DNA from: Marinoscillum sp049115815
GTDB taxonomy: Bacteria > Bacteroidota > Bacteroidia > Cytophagales > Cyclobacteriaceae
Reading direction: 5' to 3'
NCBI GenBank assembly: GCA_049115815.1
Contig: JAGDZO010000004.1
Coordinates: 1-64,000 of the forward strand
DNA length: 64,000 nucleotides
Shown here: piece after piece, positions 47,322-56,405 of the stretch
How the letters are laid out: every line of letters starts with the position of its first letter
How positions within the stretch are numbered: the stretch's first letter is position 1
Position numbers and translations under genes: made by a program
Notes under the pieces: generated by a model
Databases searched by the model: none
What the model saw: the letters and a program-made list of their open reading frames with translations, nothing else
What the model was told of the DNA's origin: nothing

Positions 47322-49394
47322 ATGAATAAACTTTATGTCTTTGCTTTCGGTCTAGCCTTATTGGCCGGATGCAACACCCCTAACCCGTCTTGGAGAGTCA
47401 GTTCTCCAGACCAATCAATCAATATTGACTTCTCCGTTATTGACGGTAAAGCCGGTTATTCTGTATCCTACAATGGAAAAATACAGATTGACACTTCATT
47501 TCTTGGTTTCGAATTTCAAGGTCAGGCTGCACTTGCAGAAAATCTTGTGGTAGAGTCTATAGAAGAATCTTCCTTCAGCGAAACATGGGAAATGCAGTGG
47601 GGAGAGCAGAGACTTGTGGACAATAACTACAACCAACTTCGAGTCACACTTCAGGAGACAAGTGAGCCCAATAGAATCTTCGATGTTGTATTCAGAGCAT
47701 TCGATGATGGCATAGGCTTTAGGTATGAATTCCCCCAGCAAGCGGCTTTCGCGGAAGGGGTGGTGATTACAGATGAAAACACGGAGTTTAATCTCACAGG
47801 AGACCATAAAGTCTGGTGGATTCCAGGGGACTGGGACATATATGAATACTTATACAACACGACTGCCTTTTCGGAGATTGACGCCAAATCGAAATTCATA
47901 GAAGGGGATCACTTAGGTCAGGTTTATATCCCTGAAAATGCCGTGAACACACCAGTGACCATGAAAACTGACGGTGGTGTTTATCTGAGTTTTCACGAAG
48001 CTGACCTGACAGACTATGCGGGGATGACTCTCAAAGTAGATACAGATAAACTTAAAATGGTAAGTGAGTTGGTAGGAAATAAAAGTGGCATAAAAGTCAA
48101 AACTACTGCTCCCTTCAATACTCCTTGGCGTACGGTACAAATGGCAGACAGAGCTGGTCACCTGATAGAATCCAAACTGATTGTCAACCTCAATGACCCC
48201 AATGAGCTTGGTGATATTTCTGATTGGTTTCAACCTGTGAAATATCTTGGGATCTGGTGGGATATGCATCTCGGCATCAAATCTTGGGACCTGGCCAGCG
48301 GAAAACATGCTGCTACCACAGAGTATGCGAAGGAACTTATTGATTTTGCTTCTGAAAATGGCCTTGGCGGAATATTGATTGAGGGCTGGAATACGGGGTG
48401 GGAAACCTGGATCGATCCGGATATGAGAGATACCATTTTTGATTTCACTACTGCTTATCCTGATTATGATATCGAAGAAGTAGCACGATATGGTGCAGAA
48501 AAAGGTGTGGGCTTATTCATGCACCATGAAACCTCTGGCGCAGTTGGTAGATACGAGGAACGCATGGATACAGCTTATCAACTGATGGAAAAACTGGGAA
48601 TTCATGCTGTGAAAACAGGCTATGTAGGTACCATCATTCCAGATGGAGAATATCACCATGGCCAGTGGATGGTCAATCACTATCAAAAAACGGTAGAATA
48701 TGGCGCCAAGTACAAAGTGGCCATCAACATGCATGAACCCATAAAAGCAACGGGAAAAAGAAGAACCTACCCAAATGAGGTTTCGAGAGAAGGCCTCAGA
48801 GGACAAGAGTACAATGCGTGGGCAGACCCAAGTTCTTCTCCTCCAGAGCATCTTCCCATCGTAGCATTTACACGAATGTTGGCAGGCCCGATAGATTATA
48901 CTCCTGGTATTTTCAATCTGAGCCTAGAGCCTTATAAGGAGAATCACCCTATTCAATCTACATTGGCCCAACAACTCGCTTTGTATGTAGTCATCTACAG
49001 CCCCATCCAGATGGCTGCTGATCTCATTCAGCATTACCAGGATCAGCCAGCTTTTCAGTTTATCAGAGATGTAGCGGTAGACTGGGAGCAGACGAAAGTG
49101 CTAGATGGCGAAGTTGGGGACTTTGTGGTGATTGCTAGGCAAGAAAAAGGAAGTGACAATTGGTTTGTAGGAGGAATTACAGATGAAATGGCGCGTGACT
49201 TTACCATCAATTTTGATTTCTTGGAAGATGGAAAAACTTATACCGCCAAACTCTATACAGATACGGAAGAGACCAAATACATTGGAAACCCAACCGCAAT
49301 TTCCATTTCCGAAAAGGAGATCAAGAAGGGTGATCAACTGACCTTGACCATGTCTGAGGCAGGAGGATTTGCGATTAGTTTGATGGTAGAATAA
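47322..49394 (+). CDS. GH97 alpha-glycosidase, lipoprotein (SusB-like)
   Basis: The product has 690 residues from the ATG at 47322; the frame is open back to a TTG at 47292, but only the ATG gives a lipoprotein signal with lipobox LLAG-Cys17. The N-terminal beta-sandwich (WRVSSPDQSINIDFSV) and the central barrel (KYLGIWWDMHLGIKSW; INMHEPIKATGKRRTYPN) match glycoside hydrolase family 97. At the place where retaining galactosidases of this family have an Asp nucleophile (VDF-like), this protein has AVKTGYVG, which I associate with the inverting alpha-glucosidase branch. It should cut alpha-linked glucose from oligosaccharides at the outer membrane or in the periplasm. No SusC/SusD pair is beside it, so it is not in a classical polysaccharide locus. 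Confidence 0.9.
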   Translation: MNKLYVFAFGLALLAGCNTPNPSWRVSSPDQSINIDFSVIDGKAGYSVSYNGKIQIDTSFLGFEFQGQAALAENLVVESIEESSFSETWEMQWGEQRLVDNNYNQLRVTLQETSEPNRIFDVVFRAFDDGIGFRYEFPQQAAFAEGVVITDENTEFNLTGDHKVWWIPGDWDIYEYLYNTTAFSEIDAKSKFIEGDHLGQVYIPENAVNTPVTMKTDGGVYLSFHEADLTDYAGMTLKVDTDKLKMVSELVGNKSGIKVKTTAPFNTPWRTVQMADRAGHLIESKLIVNLNDPNELGDISDWFQPVKYLGIWWDMHLGIKSWDLASGKHAATTEYAKELIDFASENGLGGILIEGWNTGWETWIDPDMRDTIFDFTTAYPDYDIEEVARYGAEKGVGLFMHHETSGAVGRYEERMDTAYQLMEKLGIHAVKTGYVGTIIPDGEYHHGQWMVNHYQKTVEYGAKYKVAINMHEPIKATGKRRTYPNEVSREGLRGQEYNAWADPSSSPPEHLPIVAFTRMLAGPIDYTPGIFNLSLEPYKENHPIQSTLAQQLALYVVIYSPIQMAADLIQHYQDQPAFQFIRDVAVDWEQTKVLDGEVGDFVVIARQEKGSDNWFVGGITDEMARDFTINFDFLEDGKTYTAKLYTDTEETKYIGNPTAISISEKEIKKGDQLTLTMSEAGGFAISLMVE

Positions 49395-49440
49395 AAATAA
49401 TACGGAGGTTAAGGGAGAATGATATTTATCTAACGAACAC

Positions 49441-49890
49441 TTAACCTCTCATTTTATCTAATAACCTATTGAGTTCGGCGGCTTCCTTTGTGGTTAAGTT
49501 GCCGTAGATGCCGTCTAATCGCTTACGTTCTTCATCGATCTTCTCACAGAGTGCGTGACCTTTGTAGGAAATGGTGATATCAACGAGCCGTTTATCTTCT
49601 TTGGATACCTCTTTTAACACGAGCTCTTTTTTCACCAGCCGGTCTACGATGCGAGATACACCGGCATTCTTTTCCATCATTCTATCCAATATCTGCGATG
49701 TGGTAAACGAGAGAGGAAATGCGCTTCGAAGAATACGCAAGACATTGTGCTGCTGTGGGGTTAGCTCAAATTCTTCAAATATCTCCTGAAGTCTATCATA
49801 AGCCCAATAATGGGTATAAATCAAGTTGGTGCTCAGCTTGTGCTGCTCAGAGTAAAATTCTTCTGCCTTGATTTCATCTTCTATCCTCAT
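49441..49890 (-). CDS. MarR family transcriptional regulator
   Basis: The product has 149 residues. The winged helix is visible: LTPQQHNVLRILRSAFP, TTSQILDRMMEKNAGVSRIVDRLVKKELV (recognition helix) and EDKRLVDITISYKGHAL (wing, with the typical DxRxxxxxLT-like Asp-Lys-Arg). MarR proteins bind as dimers to palindromes and usually repress their own and a divergent gene until a phenolic or oxidant ligand binds. The divergent partner is the paraoxonase-like gene, 96 bp between starts, a natural target. Its 3' end is convergent with the GH97 gene, 46 bp away. Confidence 0.93.
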   Translation of the reverse strand: MRIEDEIKAEEFYSEQHKLSTNLIYTHYWAYDRLQEIFEEFELTPQQHNVLRILRSAFPLSFTTSQILDRMMEKNAGVSRIVDRLVKKELVLKEVSKEDKRLVDITISYKGHALCEKIDEERKRLDGIYGNLTTKEAAELNRLLDKMRG

Positions 49891-49926
49891 ATTCTTTGAT
49901 TTATTGTCTGCAAGTTAATTGTTGTT

Positions 49927-49940
49927 AATGATTGGTCATT
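49927..49940. promoter_or_regulatory. Possible MarR operator
   Basis: AATGA-TTGG-TCATT is a perfect 5-bp inverted repeat in the 96-bp divergent region between the MarR gene and the paraoxonase-like gene. Just upstream, TTAATTGTTGTTAA is a second weak dyad. MarR sites are usually longer palindromes, so this is only a candidate. Confidence 0.3.
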
Positions 49941-49986
49941 GATTTATTTTCTAATAATTCAGTGACATTCTATTTACTTTAGACCT

Positions 49987-51036
49987 ATGAAGAAAGTATT
50001 GGTCATTCTATCTATTGTCGCATTTCTGTTAGCCACTTTAGTCTTACATATTTTGTACTCCGGTGGGTTTTTCAGAGAAATCATCCCAAAAAATACTGCC
50101 AGTATCATCCAAAACCTGAGGATCAGCGGTGCAGAAGACATTGCGATCAGCCGTGAAGATAATTTTCTTATCATATCGTCAGATGATCGTGCCTCTAGAA
50201 GAGATGGGAGGCCCATACAAGGAGGCCTGTATTTCGTAGATCTTACTGTTTCGCCTTTCTCTTCCAAGTTGCTAGATTTTAGTTTCAACCAACCTTTTTA
50301 CCCCCATGGCATCTCGCTACTTAAGCTAGATAGTGGCTACCAACTTTTAGTGATCAATCATGTAAACGAGAAGCATTCTATTGAGAAATTTTGGTTCAAT
50401 CAAGGAGTGCTGACCCATGAAGAAACACTTAAGGATGCGTCCATGATCAGCCCCAATGACCTTGTGGCCACCTCTCCTACAAGTTTCTACTTTACCAATG
50501 ATCATCACTATGCTCCTGGATTCATGCGAGTACTGGAGGATTACCTAGGCCTTCAAAAATCCAATGTTGTATATGCAGATGGTGGTGCTTATCAAGAAGT
50601 AGCTACAGGCATTGCTTACGCCAATGGAATTAATATTGATACGAAACTACAATTGATGTTTGTTGCTTCGCCGAGAGATTTTCTGGTGAAAGTTTATCAA
50701 GTAGAACCTGATAGCCAACTTACTTTCATTGAAGATATAGATGCTGGAACTGGTGTGGACAATATCGAATTTGACGAAGAGGGTAATATATGGATTGGGT
50801 GCCACCCTAACCTCCTCGCCTTTTCTAGCTACGCCAAGGGCAAGCGCAAATATTCTCCTTCTGAAATCATTAAGATAGTATATGAGTCTAAAGGACAATA
50901 TGAAATAACATCGGTATTTGTAGATGAGGGAGAGAACTTGTCCTCCTCCACTGTGGCTGTACCCCATCAAGACAAAGTGTTTGTGGGAACTGTCATGGAT
51001 GAAAAGGTGATGATATTAGATAGTAATTTTCCATAA
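49987..51036 (+). CDS. Paraoxonase/arylesterase-like beta-propeller lactonase
   Basis: The product has 349 residues with one N-terminal membrane anchor (VLVILSIVAFLLATLVLHILYS). Motifs match the animal PON family: GAEDIAISREDNFLIISSDDR, SPNDLVATSPTSFYFTNDHHY, YANGINID and VDNIEFDEEGNIWIGCHPN. The Asn/Asp residues in ND, NG and DN supply the catalytic calcium ligands in PON1, and the HH pair fits the PON His dyad region. Lactone or aryl-ester hydrolysis outside the inner membrane is the likely role. Its natural end (VFVGTVMDEKVMIL) aligns with the PON end, so it is complete. It is divergent from marR and possibly controlled by it. Confidence 0.87.
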   Translation: MKKVLVILSIVAFLLATLVLHILYSGGFFREIIPKNTASIIQNLRISGAEDIAISREDNFLIISSDDRASRRDGRPIQGGLYFVDLTVSPFSSKLLDFSFNQPFYPHGISLLKLDSGYQLLVINHVNEKHSIEKFWFNQGVLTHEETLKDASMISPNDLVATSPTSFYFTNDHHYAPGFMRVLEDYLGLQKSNVVYADGGAYQEVATGIAYANGINIDTKLQLMFVASPRDFLVKVYQVEPDSQLTFIEDIDAGTGVDNIEFDEEGNIWIGCHPNLLAFSSYAKGKRKYSPSEIIKIVYESKGQYEITSVFVDEGENLSSSTVAVPHQDKVFVGTVMDEKVMILDSNFP

Positions 51037-51040
51037 AATT

Positions 51041-51145
51041 AATATTACCAAATGCCCATGGACAATACAATTACCACCGGGAGCAGATCTAGACTTCAAT
51101 GTGGCAGACCATGGTTATATCGTGATGAACAAAGCGAAGAAATAG
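51041..51145 (+). pseudogene. Possible 3' remnant of an unidentified gene
   Basis: In the 187 bp between the paraoxonase-like and YitT genes, one frame reads PWTIQLPPGADLDFNVADHG and goes on to end MNKAKK and a TAG at 51143-51145. The composition looks like real coding sequence, but there is no start codon before the late internal ATG, and the upstream part runs into the paraoxonase stop region in another frame. It looks like the last ~30 codons of a gene whose front was lost. I do not recognise the family. Confidence 0.35.
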
Positions 51146-51223
51146 GGACCGATTGGTAATTAATCTCTGTCTAGAAAAACCAAAACATCAATAAACTAAA
51201 ACCTTAGAATTAGCTTTACCCCC

Positions 51224-52138
51224 ATGACTGAAATAGCAGAGGTTAATACTTTCAAAATAAGAGTTCGCCAGCTTACCAAGGATGCCTTTATGATGCTTGT
51301 AGGGGTAGGTTGTGCCGTGATTGGTCTTGAGAGTTTTTTATTACCAAACGATGTGTTAGATGGGGGTGTTACGGGTATTTCACTCCTTTTGGCCGTAGTT
51401 ACAGAAGGTCGCCCGTCGATTTATATCTTCCTAATCAACATCCCATTCCTGATCATGGGCTGGAAGCAAATAGGTAGGAGTTTTGCTATTAAGAGTTTCT
51501 TAAGCATTTCGCTATTAGCTCTTGTAGTTTATCATTTTCACTTTCCGGTCATTACAGATGAGCCATTACTTGTCGCGATGTTTGGTGGGCTATTTCTCGG
51601 GATGGGCATTGGGTTTTCTATTCGCGGCGGAGCTATCATAGATGGCACGGAGGTATTGGCCATTTACCTAGGCAAAAAGATTGGTTTCTCTGTAGGTGAA
51701 CTCATTTTGGTTTTCAATGTGATCATATTCACAGTGGCGGCATATCTTGTTTCTGTAGAAACAGCACTGTACTCTGTCATTACCTATTTTGCCGCATCTC
51801 GTACAGTTGATTTCATTCTCGAAGGTTTTGAAGAATACATTGGGGTAACAATCATCTCTGACAAGCATGCCGAAATCCGTCAGATGATCCTCACTGATCT
51901 TCGTCGGGGAGCTACCATTTATCATGGCAGCAAAGGTTTCAGTCTGGAGACAAAACAGGAAGCAGAAACCAACATATTATACACCGTAATCACCCGACTG
52001 GAAGTCTCAAGGCTGGAAGGACAGATAGATATGATTGATCCGAGTGCTTTTCTTGTGATGTCTAAGGTGAAAGATATCAGAGGTGGAAGGATTAAGAAAC
52101 TACCTCTCAAAAAACTCAAAGGTGGTCCTCAGAAATAA
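51224..52138 (+). CDS. YitT family membrane protein (DUF161 + DUF2179)
   Basis: The product has 304 residues. About five or six membrane segments between residues 20 and 190 contain the YitT hallmarks LLPNDVLDGGVTGISLLLA, NIPFLIMGWKQIGRSFAIKS and GGLFLGMGIGFSIRGGAIIDGTEVLA. The C-terminal ~90 residues (VTIISDKHAEIRQMI, RRGATIYHGSKGFS, VMSKVKDIRGG) are the soluble DUF2179 domain. The family is thought to be transport-related, but the substrate is not established. No obvious operon partner; the next gene is convergent. Confidence 0.93.
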   Translation: MTEIAEVNTFKIRVRQLTKDAFMMLVGVGCAVIGLESFLLPNDVLDGGVTGISLLLAVVTEGRPSIYIFLINIPFLIMGWKQIGRSFAIKSFLSISLLALVVYHFHFPVITDEPLLVAMFGGLFLGMGIGFSIRGGAIIDGTEVLAIYLGKKIGFSVGELILVFNVIIFTVAAYLVSVETALYSVITYFAASRTVDFILEGFEEYIGVTIISDKHAEIRQMILTDLRRGATIYHGSKGFSLETKQEAETNILYTVITRLEVSRLEGQIDMIDPSAFLVMSKVKDIRGGRIKKLPLKKLKGGPQK

Positions 52139-52158
52139 TAGGTGAACAGTACTTATTC

Positions 52159-52581
52159 CTAACTGCCCCAAGCAGTAACCACCAGGTTTCTAGATCCGCC
52201 ATAGTCCCTATGTTCGCAAAGGTAGATCCCTTGCCACGTTCCGAGATTCAGTCTTCCATTGGTAATCGGAACCTGAACTGATGTACCCAACAATGATGCT
52301 TTGATATGAGCAGGCATATCATCCGACCCTTCGTAAGTATGCTCGTAATAATGGGCATTTTCCGGGACCATCACATTCATATGAGATTCAAAATCCACTC
52401 GAACTGTAGGGTCGGCGTTTTCATTGATGGTGAGAGAGGCTGATGTGTGCTGTATGAAAACTTGCAACATTCCCACTTCTATTTCCCTGATTTCAGGAAA
52501 AGACCGAATCACTTCATTGGTGATCAGATGAAATCCTCTGGAAAAGGCCGGAAGTCGAAATGATTTCTGAAAGGTTTTCAT
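52159..52581 (-). CDS. yjbQ: YjbQ family protein (secondary thiamine-phosphate synthase-like)
   Basis: The product has 140 residues, the usual length. Family signatures are present: GMLQVFIQHTSASLTINENADPTVR, then NGRLNLGTWQGIYLCEHRDYGGSRNLVVT near the end. E. coli YjbQ has weak thiamine-phosphate synthase activity in vitro, and its real role is unsettled. Its ATG shares one base (52581) with the stop of the lipoprotein gene, so it is the last gene of the prfA-lipoprotein-yjbQ operon. Confidence 0.92.
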   Translation of the reverse strand: MKTFQKSFRLPAFSRGFHLITNEVIRSFPEIREIEVGMLQVFIQHTSASLTINENADPTVRVDFESHMNVMVPENAHYYEHTYEGSDDMPAHIKASLLGTSVQVPITNGRLNLGTWQGIYLCEHRDYGGSRNLVVTAWGS

Positions 52582-53996
52582 TATTGGTCTACTCTTTCGA
52601 ATGCTCCAATGTCAGGCATATTGTCCCTTGCTACACCTTTCAAGTCATCCGTGATTGCGGTCTGTGTCCCTCTATCTCTTGCAAAAGCCAATGAATCCAA
52701 TTGGAAATCGAAGGAAAACGGATCGATAAATCCAGGGAAATTGCGTTCTATCGAAGTATAATTTCCGGCTATTTCTGTTTTTGATTGAATAATATTTGAA
52801 ACCAATAGTGTATCGATAGAGGACTCATTATCATCACTAATAAAAAACTGATTTTCGCCTTCTCCCCAAATGATACTATTGGTCATGGATAGCGACAGAT
52901 GCTCGAGTAGCTTAATGTCTGTGGGGTGCTCTAGATTGTTAGAGAACTGAACCATCGGATCATCATTGATGAAAAAGCTCGACGAATTGGTCATGGTGCA
53001 ATGATCAATCTGATAATTGCCACCAGCAAAACCTCCAAAAAGAAAGCCTCCAGCATTGTAGATTTCCGTGTTGTACATGTTGACATCCGATGAGAAGGCC
53101 AATACTCCTGCTGTCGACATATGTCTAATGCTGGTGTGGTCTATTTGTATACTTACCCGATTATCAGATATTTCTGGTAACAGAAAGGTGTTTTCACCGT
53201 CTGTGAAAAATGCATATCCAACTCCCAAACCGATTTGTCCATTTTCAATATCTGCATAGCTCACTACATTGTTTCGGCTAGTTTCCAGATAAACTATCCC
53301 ATTCCATTGGCCAGGAGCTTCAAGGTAATCTTCATCAAAACGGGTATTTCTCACCAAAATCCTGTTTGAGCTATCTCCCTGCATAATCAGTGTACCCTCT
53401 ACCAAAAGTGAAGCCCCATTGTCTATAAAAACCCTTGTGCCGGGCTCCATAGTCAATGTGCAATTTTCCCCAATGGCAGCATAATTATAAATAACATATG
53501 GTCTCTCTGCCGTCCAGGTATCGTCGCATATGACCTCAGAGTTGATGAAGTGGGCGTCTTGTCCATAAGCTACGAGTCGCACAAAAGCGCTTTGATTTCC
53601 CCAGCTTACCACCACCGAATCTTTCACCAAATATGGCAAGTTTTGATCCTGTGGATCTACCAATACATCCACCAAGATCAGCAAACTGTCCCCCCCATTC
53701 AAAACCTCGTCTCGTACGCGCACTCCGGACTTACCATTGACGATCATAGAAAATTCGGATCTTCCTCCACTGCCCATTTTGATTTCATCAATTCTTACAG
53801 CTTTGCTATTGGGATTAAATATTCTTAAGCGCTTGGTTATTGACGTTCTTGAAGACAAAAGTGTATCAAACAAAACTGTGTCTTCACTAAAAGTCAGTTG
53901 AACACCGGAAGAGGCTGTGATCTGCTCAGACTCTGGCTCACAGGCCGAAGAGAATACTGCTACTAAAAGAAAAATTGGTAAAATATGCCTCATCAT
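52581..53996 (-). CDS. Beta-helix lipoprotein
   Basis: The product has 471 residues from the ATG at 53996 (another ATG follows at 53993; the open frame reaches a TTG at 54005). A lipoprotein signal (MMRHILPIFLLVAVFSSA-Cys19) is followed by an N-terminal Ig-like domain of the DUF1573/choice-of-anchor kind (ITKRLRIFNPNSKAVRI). Right-handed parallel beta-helix repeats come next (LTMEPGTRVFIDNGASLLVEG, GVLAFSSDVNMYNTEIYN, GGNYQIDHCTMTN). The end, DNMPDIGAFERV, is the choice-of-anchor Q-type ending common in such proteins. Probably outer-membrane attached; function unknown. It begins 25 bp after the prfA stop and is in its operon. Confidence 0.87.
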   Translation of the reverse strand: MMRHILPIFLLVAVFSSACEPESEQITASSGVQLTFSEDTVLFDTLLSSRTSITKRLRIFNPNSKAVRIDEIKMGSGGRSEFSMIVNGKSGVRVRDEVLNGGDSLLILVDVLVDPQDQNLPYLVKDSVVVSWGNQSAFVRLVAYGQDAHFINSEVICDDTWTAERPYVIYNYAAIGENCTLTMEPGTRVFIDNGASLLVEGTLIMQGDSSNRILVRNTRFDEDYLEAPGQWNGIVYLETSRNNVVSYADIENGQIGLGVGYAFFTDGENTFLLPEISDNRVSIQIDHTSIRHMSTAGVLAFSSDVNMYNTEIYNAGGFLFGGFAGGNYQIDHCTMTNSSSFFINDDPMVQFSNNLEHPTDIKLLEHLSLSMTNSIIWGEGENQFFISDDNESSIDTLLVSNIIQSKTEIAGNYTSIERNFPGFIDPFSFDFQLDSLAFARDRGTQTAITDDLKGVARDNMPDIGAFERVDQ

Positions 53997-54021
53997 CAAG
54001 ACCAACGGGTCTTTTTGCTAG

Positions 54022-55095
54022 TTAGTCTTGGTTTTCGGATTTTAATAGCTCCGTATTTTCAGCGATCCTGAGTTTCTCTATAAACTCGTCTATTTCTCCA
54101 CCCATGATGTTGTTGAGATTGTAGACCGTATGATTGATTCGATGGTCCGTTACTCTGCCTTGCGGATAGTTATAGGTCCGAATCTTGTCCGATCTATCTC
54201 CCGATCCTACCATGGATTTTCGCTGAGAGCTAATCTCATCATTGTGTTTCTTCAACTCCATCTCGTATAACCTCGATCGCAGCACTTTCAACGCTTTGTC
54301 ATAATTGGCATGCTGAGAGCGTCCGTCCTGGCACTCCACCACCAATCCTGAGGGTGCGTGGGTAAGTCGAATAGCTGATTCCGTCTTATTGATATGTTGA
54401 CCTCCTGCACCAGATGCACGAAAAGTGTCTTTTCTGATATCTCCCATATTGAGCTCCACATCCACATCTTCAGCTTCTGGCATTACAGCTACGGTAGCTG
54501 CCGAAGTATGAACTCTACCCTGAGATTCTGTTTGAGGCACACGCTGCACTCGGTGGGCACCAGATTCAAACTTCAGTTTTGCGAATACATCTTCGCCTTC
54601 CACACTACTTACGATCTCTTTGAATCCTCCGGCAGTTCCTTCATTCACACTGATCACAGAAAAAGTCCACCCCTGATTGGAAGCAAACTGCTGATACATT
54701 TTAAACAAATCTCCAGCGAAAATAGCTGCCTCATCGCCTCCTGTTCCAGCTCGGATTTCAAGTATTACATTCTTACTATCATTAGGATCTTTGGGGATAA
54801 GCATAAACTTAAGTTCCTCCTCCAATTCTTCTTTCAATGGCGTCAGTTCATCTATCTCCTGCTTAGCCATTTCTCGAAACTCTTCGTCTTTTTCGGTAGA
54901 CAATACGTCTTTCGCTCCTTGCAAATTATCAGAGGTGGTTACGTATTCGTTGTATTTATTGACGATTTTCTCTAGGTCTTTATATTCTTTATTGAGCTTG
55001 GCGTACTGCTTCATATCGGACATAGCATCCGGTTGTACGATGAGCTGACTTACCTCCTCAAACCTTTTCTTAATTGCCTCAAGTTTATCGATCAT
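54022..55095 (-). CDS. prfA: Peptide chain release factor 1
   Basis: The product has 357 residues, standard for RF1. The GGQ tripeptide that triggers peptidyl-tRNA hydrolysis is Gly231-Gly232-Gln233 in SGAGGQHINKTESAIRLTH. The codon-recognition region and the coiled N-terminus (LEAIKKRFEEVSQLI) are intact, and RTYNYPQGRVTDHRI is typical. It ends translation at UAA and UAG. First gene of the operon with the beta-helix lipoprotein and yjbQ; divergent from the haem-domain lipoprotein gene (48 bp between starts). Confidence 0.97.
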   Translation of the reverse strand: MIDKLEAIKKRFEEVSQLIVQPDAMSDMKQYAKLNKEYKDLEKIVNKYNEYVTTSDNLQGAKDVLSTEKDEEFREMAKQEIDELTPLKEELEEELKFMLIPKDPNDSKNVILEIRAGTGGDEAAIFAGDLFKMYQQFASNQGWTFSVISVNEGTAGGFKEIVSSVEGEDVFAKLKFESGAHRVQRVPQTESQGRVHTSAATVAVMPEAEDVDVELNMGDIRKDTFRASGAGGQHINKTESAIRLTHAPSGLVVECQDGRSQHANYDKALKVLRSRLYEMELKKHNDEISSQRKSMVGSGDRSDKIRTYNYPQGRVTDHRINHTVYNLNNIMGGEIDEFIEKLRIAENTELLKSENQD

Positions 55096-55143
55096 CTATT
55101 TCTAACTTTATCAAGCAAAATTATACAAAGCCATAAGACTTTC

Positions 55144-55785
55144 ATGCGCCATTCAATCACTACTCTTTTGTTGGTTTTCTTCATTTTGGGCTGCTCTCCT
55201 GAAAAGCCTGTTGACAGATCAGCCTACACTTTGGAAAAGCAACAGCGTGAGCTCAAAAGAGTCATGCCTGCTGATCTAGTAGCAGCCGGTGAAAAACTGG
55301 GCAAAGAAGTCATCGAAAAATCTTCGGCTATTTATCTAGTGCAACTCAAACGTGCTATAGTCATCAATGGTGTAGATGGCGCTATTGATCATTGTAATAT
55401 AAACCTGATCGACAAGCTCAAAAGAATAGAAGACAGCTTGGGCGTGAGCATTACTAGAGTTACGGATAAGCCCCGAAATCCAAGTAACTCTCTAAGTGAT
55501 TTGGAAAAGGAGATATGGGAGGCTTACGAATATGCACCAAATGTGACTTCTGCTCAAGTACAAGAATATGACAAGGAGCAGCTCATTGTGACCAAACCCA
55601 TCTTAATATCATCTACCCTATGTCTCAATTGCCATGGATCTAAAGGCACAGAAATAGACACCAAAACTCAAGAAGCTATCAATAAGAAATATCCCAACGA
55701 TAATGCCACGGGATATTATACGGGTGATTTGAGAGGCATGTGGAGAATCATCATTCCCAAAAAATCAGTGGTCGCTCAGCTCTGA
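55144..55785 (+). CDS. Tll0287-like (DUF3365) haem-domain lipoprotein
   Basis: The product has 213 residues from the ATG at 55144; the open frame continues back into prfA, which I reject because the lipoprotein signal (MRHSITTLLLVFFILG-Cys17) starts here. The body matches the DUF3365/Tll0287-like domain, with the c-type haem motif CLNCHG (Cys160, Cys163, His164) after TKPILISST, and the typical end TGYYTGDLRGMWRIIIPKK. A periplasmic redox or gas/redox-sensing role is likely. It overlaps the convergent glycosylase gene by 10 bp. Confidence 0.88.
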   Translation: MRHSITTLLLVFFILGCSPEKPVDRSAYTLEKQQRELKRVMPADLVAAGEKLGKEVIEKSSAIYLVQLKRAIVINGVDGAIDHCNINLIDKLKRIEDSLGVSITRVTDKPRNPSNSLSDLEKEIWEAYEYAPNVTSAQVQEYDKEQLIVTKPILISSTLCLNCHGSKGTEIDTKTQEAINKKYPNDNATGYYTGDLRGMWRIIIPKKSVVAQL

Positions 55786-56354
55786 TCTATCAATTCCTGA
55801 TAACGATAGCAATCTATCGTGTGATCATTTACTAAGCCCATCGCCTGCATATGAGCATAAATAGTGGTTGATCCCAAAAACTTAAATCCTCGTTTTTTCA
55901 GATCCTTGGCTAAAGCATCCGACTCTTTAGTAGTAGCAGGCACTTGATCCATCGATTTCCAACGGCCAACTTTCACCTTTCCATTCACAAAACCCCAGAT
56001 GTACTTATCAAAAGAACCGAACTCCGATTGAATCTCCATAAAGCGTTTAGCATTGTTGATGGCTCCTTCGATTTTTAGCCGGTTTCTGATAATTCTCGGA
56101 TCCAGGAGCAATTCTTCTACTATACCCGGTGTGAATTGCGCAACATCCTCTACTTTGAAATCGGCAAATAAGGCCTTATAACCTTGTCGTTTCTTAAGAA
56201 TTGTACTCCAGCTCAGGCCTGCTTGGGCACTTTCTAGTATCAAAAACTCAAAATGGATTTGATCATCATGATTCGGAACTCCCCATTCTTGATCATGATA
56301 ATCAATGTATTGTTCAAAAGTACCTTCGCACCAATCACATCTTTTCTTGGTCAT
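55776..56354 (-). CDS. tag: DNA-3-methyladenine glycosylase I
   Basis: The product has 192 residues. N-terminal KKRCDWCEGTFEQYIDYHDQ and C-terminal DHTIDCYRY supply the Cys and His ligands of the zinc snap. ILESAQAGLSWSTILKKRQGY is the helix-hairpin-helix region with the Tag-specific Trp, and FKFLGSTTIYAHMQAMGLVNDH is diagnostic. It cuts 3-methyladenine from alkylated DNA. Convergent and overlapping by 10 bp with the upstream lipoprotein gene. Confidence 0.95.
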   Translation of the reverse strand: MTKKRCDWCEGTFEQYIDYHDQEWGVPNHDDQIHFEFLILESAQAGLSWSTILKKRQGYKALFADFKVEDVAQFTPGIVEELLLDPRIIRNRLKIEGAINNAKRFMEIQSEFGSFDKYIWGFVNGKVKVGRWKSMDQVPATTKESDALAKDLKKRGFKFLGSTTIYAHMQAMGLVNDHTIDCYRYQELIDQS

Positions 56355-56405
56355 AGATAATACGCTTGCGCTTTATAGGTTAATGTATAAATTTAGATTT
56401 CATTT

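Noticed and set aside
49405..49448. Bidirectional terminator between the GH97 and MarR genes (GAGGTTAAG with CTTAACCTC)
   Set aside because: A 9-bp stem but a 26-nt loop, overlap with the MarR stop codon and no T-run.
38947..51218. TAnnTTTA boxes just before the starts of polA (38947-38954) and the YitT gene (51211-51218) as promoters
   Set aside because: They end 5 bp before the ATG and lack a TTTG box at the right spacing, so they would give leaderless messages; chance in AT-rich DNA is as likely.
54394..54975. 193-residue plus-strand frame
   Set aside because: It is antisense to prfA, which is complete and certain; the translation has no protein-like pattern.
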